Assembly: GCF_021462825.1 (NCBI RefSeq)
Contig: NZ_JAKEEB010000009.1
Location: forward strand, 1-64,000
Source: Streptomyces glomeratus
GTDB lineage: Bacteria; Actinomycetota; Actinomycetes; Streptomycetales; Streptomycetaceae
Length of the DNA: 64,000 bases
Direction: 5' to 3'
The translations under genes and the position numbers were made by a program. Of the stretch, positions 61,022 through 64,000 are shown piece after piece. Each line of letters opens with the position of its first letter. The stretch's first letter is position 1. Below the pieces are notes generated by a model, which did no database searches, was not told the origin of the DNA, and was given only the letters and a program-made list of their open reading frames with translations.

Positions 61022-61861
61022 GTGGGCACCAGCGTGGACGACACTCGGAATCTCAGCGGTCCTTCGCTGCTGAAGGGGCAGAAGGCGCTGGTCACAGGTG
61101 CCAACTCGGGGATCGGCAAGGCCACCGCCATCGGTCTGGGCCGGATGGGCGCCGACGTCGTCGTCAACTACGTCTCCGACGCCGACGCCGCGGAGAAGGT
61201 GGTGCGGGAGATCGAGGCCCTCGGCGTACGCGCCTACGCCCACGAGGCCGACGTCTCCCAGGAGGACCAGGTCGTCCGCATGGTGTCCCGGATGGTCGAG
61301 GAGCTGGGAACCGTCGACATCCTGGTCGCCAATGCCGGTCTCCAGCGGGACGCTCGCCTCACGGACATGACCCTCGCCCAGTGGCAGAAGGTGCTGGACG
61401 TCAACCTCACCGGGCAGTTCCTGTGCGCGCGGGAGGCGGCCAAGGAGTTTCTGCGCAGAGGCGTGGTCCCCGAGGTGTCGTCGTCCGCCGGGAAGATCAT
61501 CTGTATGAGCTCGGTCCACCAGATCATCCCCTGGGCGGGCCATGTGAACTACGCGGCCTCCAAGGGCGGCGTACTGATGATGATGGAAACCATGGCCCAG
61601 GAGCTGGCACCGCACAGGATCCGGGTCAACGGGGTCGCGCCCGGGGCGATCCGCACCCCCATCAACCGCAGCGCCTGGGACACCGCCGACGCCGAGGAGA
61701 GCCTGCTGAAGCTCATCCCGTACGGCAGGGTGGGCGAACCGGAGGACATCGCGCGGGCGGTCGGCGTGCTCGCCTCCGACCTGCTCGACTACGTCGTAGG
61801 CGCCACCCTCTATGTCGACGGCGGTATGACCCTGTTCCCCGGCTTCGCCACCGGGGGCTGA
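61022..61861 (+). CDS. SDR-family oxidoreductase (glucose 1-dehydrogenase-like)
   Basis: 279 residues from GTG 61022 behind GGGAGG. Cofactor motif VTGANSGIGKATAIGLGRMG, VANAGLQRDARLTDM, catalytic MSSVHQIIPWAGHVNYAASK with Ser, Tyr and Lys, then NGVAPGAIRTPINRSAW. The closing ATLYVDGGMTLFPGF is typical of glucose/ribitol dehydrogenases. Divergent from the GH15 gene across 256 bp; a link to glucose released by GH15 is tempting but unproven. Confidence 0.94.
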   Translation: MGTSVDDTRNLSGPSLLKGQKALVTGANSGIGKATAIGLGRMGADVVVNYVSDADAAEKVVREIEALGVRAYAHEADVSQEDQVVRMVSRMVEELGTVDILVANAGLQRDARLTDMTLAQWQKVLDVNLTGQFLCAREAAKEFLRRGVVPEVSSSAGKIICMSSVHQIIPWAGHVNYAASKGGVLMMMETMAQELAPHRIRVNGVAPGAIRTPINRSAWDTADAEESLLKLIPYGRVGEPEDIARAVGVLASDLLDYVVGATLYVDGGMTLFPGFATGG

Positions 61862-62016
61862 CGGCGAGCGTCCCGGGCGCGCTCCGCGCCCCCCACGCAC
61901 CTGTCGCCGCGGGCGGCCAAGACGCCCTCAGCGTGTGATCGGCGCCTCCTGCGGCTCCACGTGTCGATCAGACACAGCTGGGGACTCGGGGCTGCGTGTC
62001 GTCCACGGAGGAGCCG

Positions 62017-62694
62017 ATGACGGTCGAAGCCCACTGTCCCACCCCGCTGTCCCCCGCGTGGGTCCCACCGGGCGTGTACGAACCCCAGCAGGACACCTGG
62101 CTGCTGGCCCGGGCCCTGCTCAGGGAGCGGCTCGCCCCGGGGGCGGACGTCCTGGACCTGGGTACCGGTACCGGCGTCCTCGCCCTGGAAGCCGCGCGGC
62201 TCGGCGCACGCGTCACCGCGGTCGACATCTCCTGGCGGGCGGTGCTCGCGGCCCGCGTGAACGCCCTGCTCAGCAGGCAGAACATCAGCGTGCGCCGCGG
62301 TGATCTCACCTCGGCCGTGGCCGGACGCAGCTTCGACCTCGTCGTCAGCAACCCGCCCTATGTGCCGTCCCCCGGACGGAAGGCCCCCCGGGGCGCCGCG
62401 CGTGCCTGGGACGCCGGATGGGACGGCCGCATGCTGCTGGACCGCATCTGCGATGCCGCGACCACGCTGGTGCGCCCGGGTGGCGTCCTGCTCTTGGTGC
62501 ATTCCGCGCTGTGCGGGGTGGAGGACACGCTCGAACGGCTGACCTGTGCGGGACTGAGCGCCATGGTCACGGAGCGCGCGAAGGTGCCCTACGGCCGGGT
62601 GCTGCGCTCCCGGCTGACCTGGCTGCGCGGGCGCGGACTGACGGCCGCCGACATGGTGGAAGAGCTGGTGATCATCCGTGCCGTACGAACGTGA
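62017..62694 (+). CDS. HemK2/MTQ2-like class I methyltransferase
   Basis: About 225 residues from ATG 62017, which follows GGAGGAG. Motif I VLDLGTGTGVLALEAARLGA and catalytic VVSNPPYVPS, the NPPY motif of N5-glutamine and related N-methyltransferases. It is shorter than PrmC and lacks its N-terminal domain, like HemK2/MTQ2. Its 3' end overlaps the next gene by 17 bp, so it is coupled to the CDGSH protein and the following iron enzyme. Target unknown. Confidence 0.87.
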   Translation: MTVEAHCPTPLSPAWVPPGVYEPQQDTWLLARALLRERLAPGADVLDLGTGTGVLALEAARLGARVTAVDISWRAVLAARVNALLSRQNISVRRGDLTSAVAGRSFDLVVSNPPYVPSPGRKAPRGAARAWDAGWDGRMLLDRICDAATTLVRPGGVLLLVHSALCGVEDTLERLTCAGLSAMVTERAKVPYGRVLRSRLTWLRGRGLTAADMVEELVIIRAVRT

Positions 62695-63088
62695 CACCGC
62701 ACCGTACGAAGGTGACACCGCACCGCGTGAACGTGGCGCCACACCGTACGAAGGTGACACCGCACCGCGCGAGCGTGGCGCCGCGCCGCACGAATCTGAC
62801 ACCGCGCCGCCGTACCAATGTGACACCGCGCGGCGCGGACCTGACACCGCGCCGCGCGGGCGCGAGCGCGTGTGCCGTATCCGCGCCGACCGTGACGGTC
62901 CGCTGTTGGTCGAGGGACCGGTGGAAATCATCGGCCCGGACGGCGAGCCGGTGGTGAGCCGGCGGTTCGTCGTGGCCATCTGCACCTGCCGGCGCAGCCG
63001 TACCTACCCCTGGTGCGACACCAGCCACCGCCGCCGTGGGAAGCCCGCTGACGACCCCTTGCCGGGAGGAACGGAGGCGCTCGAGTGA
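62678..63088 (+). CDS. CDGSH iron-sulfur domain protein with N-terminal heptad repeats
   Basis: 136 residues from GTG 62678 (GGTGAT before it), inside the end of the methyltransferase gene; a start at about 62870 would remove the repeats. Residues 2-60 are about eight 7-residue units of the form PYERDTA/PRERGAT, encoded by a 21-bp tandem repeat. The C-terminal CDGSH motif CTCRRSRTYPWCDTSH binds a 2Fe-2S cluster through three Cys and one His. Such proteins handle redox or iron-sulfur transfer. It overlaps the next gene by GTGA. Confidence 0.85.
   Translation: MPYERDTAPYEGDTAPRERGATPYEGDTAPRERGAAPHESDTAPPYQCDTARRGPDTAPRGRERVCRIRADRDGPLLVEGPVEIIGPDGEPVVSRRFVVAICTCRRSRTYPWCDTSHRRRGKPADDPLPGGTEALE
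62682..62860. repeat. 21-bp tandem repeat, about eight copies
   Basis: Units of the form CGTACGAAGGTGACACCGCAC and close variants (one 24 bp long) span the overlap between the methyltransferase and CDGSH genes. They encode the N-terminal heptads of the CDGSH protein; the methyltransferase stop falls in the first unit. Confidence 0.8.
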
Positions 63089-64000
63089 CGATCACCCGGC
63101 TCGAACCACGCCGGTGCAGCCCGCCCCTGCCGGATGCCAGGGGACCGCTGTCGCACGCGGTGGTGGCCGCCCTGCGGGACAGGGTCGCCCCGCCGTCGCC
63201 CGTCCCGCCGGAGGAAGGCGGTCCGTACGGGGAGGACCTGCAGCTCGCGCTCTACGTGCTGTACGAACTGCACTACCAGGGGTTCGCCGGAGTCGACGAC
63301 GACTGTGAGTGGGACCCCGCGCTCCTCGCCTTCCGCCGGGCCCTCGAGGAGCGGTTCCTGGCCGCCCTCCGCGCCGACGTCCCGGTGGACACCGGCGCCC
63401 AGGAGGCCCTCGACGAACTCCAGGTCGAACCGGTCGGCGACGACGGCACCGGCGTCTCCCACTTCCTCAGGAACCAGGGCCGGCCGGAGCACCTGCGGGA
63501 GTACGCGGCGCTGCGGTCGCTGTACCACCTCAAGGAGGCCGACCCGCACGCCTGGGTGATCCCCCGCCTGCACGGCCGCGCCAAGGCGGCCATGGCGGCC
63601 GTGGAGTTCGACGAGTTCGGGGCGGGACGGGCCGATGAGATCCACGCGGGCCTCTTCGCGGACCTGATGGAGGAACTGGGACTGCGCACGGCCTACGGCT
63701 ACTACCTGGAGGCGGCGCCCGCCGAGCTGCTCGCCACCGTCAACCTGATGTCGCTCTTCGGCCTGCACCGCAGTCTCAGGGGCGCGCTGACCGGCCACTT
63801 CGCGGCCGTCGAGGTGACCTCGTCCCCCGGTTCACGCCGGCTGGCCGAGGCCCTGCGCCGGGTCGGCGCGGGTGAGGCGGCCGTGCGCTTCTACGACGAG
63901 CACGTGGTGGCGGACGCCGTACACGAGCAGGTCGTACGCCACGAGGTGGTCGGCGGGCTGCTGGAGAGCGAGCCCGGCCTGGAGACGGACGTCGTCTTCG
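63085..64000 (+). CDS. Iron-containing redox enzyme family protein (haem-oxygenase-like), partial
   Basis: GTG 63085 overlaps the CDGSH stop (GTGA). At least 305 residues, running off the right edge. The helical sequence matches the haem-oxygenase-like diiron family: LQLALYVLYELHYQGFAGVD, FLRNQGRPEHLREYAALRSL, YHLKEADPHAWVIPRLHGRA, then VEFDEFGAGRADEIHAGLFA and FYDEHVVADAVHEQVVRHEV, giving the Glu and His ligands expected for two irons. Family members oxidise amines, fatty acids or amino acids. The coupled CDGSH protein is a natural electron donor. Confidence 0.88.
   Translation, partial: MTITRLEPRRCSPPLPDARGPLSHAVVAALRDRVAPPSPVPPEEGGPYGEDLQLALYVLYELHYQGFAGVDDDCEWDPALLAFRRALEERFLAALRADVPVDTGAQEALDELQVEPVGDDGTGVSHFLRNQGRPEHLREYAALRSLYHLKEADPHAWVIPRLHGRAKAAMAAVEFDEFGAGRADEIHAGLFADLMEELGLRTAYGYYLEAAPAELLATVNLMSLFGLHRSLRGALTGHFAAVEVTSSPGSRRLAEALRRVGAGEAAVRFYDEHVVADAVHEQVVRHEVVGGLLESEPGLETDVVF

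Noticed and set aside
61961..61975. Hairpin GTGTC-GATCA-GACAC as a terminator
   Set aside because: Only a 5-bp stem, no T-run, and other similar short hairpins are expected by chance.

Overview
This is about 64 kb of very GC-rich actinobacterial chromosome, almost certainly Streptomyces. The evidence is the extreme third-position GC, a conservon (cvn) signalling locus, a BldA-type TTA codon in one accessory gene, Streptomyces-style xylA/xylB with a ROK regulator, and many ATGA/GTGA start-stop overlaps with GGAGG-type ribosome binding sites. No tRNA, rRNA or CRISPR array was found. Most of the window is stable core or auxiliary metabolism. The stretch from about 42.3 to 50 kb has the character of accessory DNA: relaxed codon use, an IS remnant, small membrane genes and an immunity-like protein.

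Layout. 0-5.2 kb: end of a TetR regulator, an ISL3 transposase relic, a frameshifted hotdog thioesterase, a crotonase, then an aldehyde dehydrogenase next to its GAF-domain regulator. 5.3-10.4 kb: a Tat-exported amidase and the xylose locus (ROK regulator and xylulokinase divergent from xylose isomerase, with a candidate operator between). 10.5-17.7 kb: secreted or membrane proteins (Pro/Gly-rich protein, phytase-like esterase, small membrane protein, tannase-like hydrolase), an MpaB-type oxygenase and a methyltransferase. 17.8-25 kb: an MHYT membrane sensor, a cvnABCD conservon split by an unusual 196-bp gap, a flavin/F420 oxidoreductase, a second Roadblock protein and a DUF6397 protein. 25-30.4 kb: thioesterase II with a DUF3516 helicase, a membrane hydrolase, ribosomal protein L31 type B and a DUF5709 protein. 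30.6-40.7 kb: a heterodimeric ABC exporter with complementary degenerate ATP sites, an L,D-transpeptidase lipoprotein, a PNGase A-type amidase, a MarR regulator divergent from a second ABC exporter, and MltG.

40.7-50.8 kb: a flavin monooxygenase, YjbQ, a DUF4177 protein, an IS5-like relic, a two-gene unit (TTA-containing membrane protein plus a protein with eight exact 32-residue repeats), a cluster of tiny overlapping ORFs ending in a strong terminator, an XRE/MmyB regulator divergent from an SDR, a SUKH-LRR protein and a methyltransferase. 50.8-56.5 kb: a TetR regulator with two identical palindromic operators, divergent from a PaoABC-type molybdenum oxidoreductase operon with XdhC. 56.6-64 kb: a TerD-domain protein, a GH15 glucan hydrolase, an SDR, and a coupled trio (HemK2-like methyltransferase, CDGSH Fe-S protein, haem-oxygenase-like iron enzyme) that runs off the window.

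The best candidates for something undescribed are the repeat-protein/membrane-protein pair at 43.3-44.8 kb, the tiny-ORF cluster just beyond it, and the methyltransferase-CDGSH-iron enzyme trio at the right edge.
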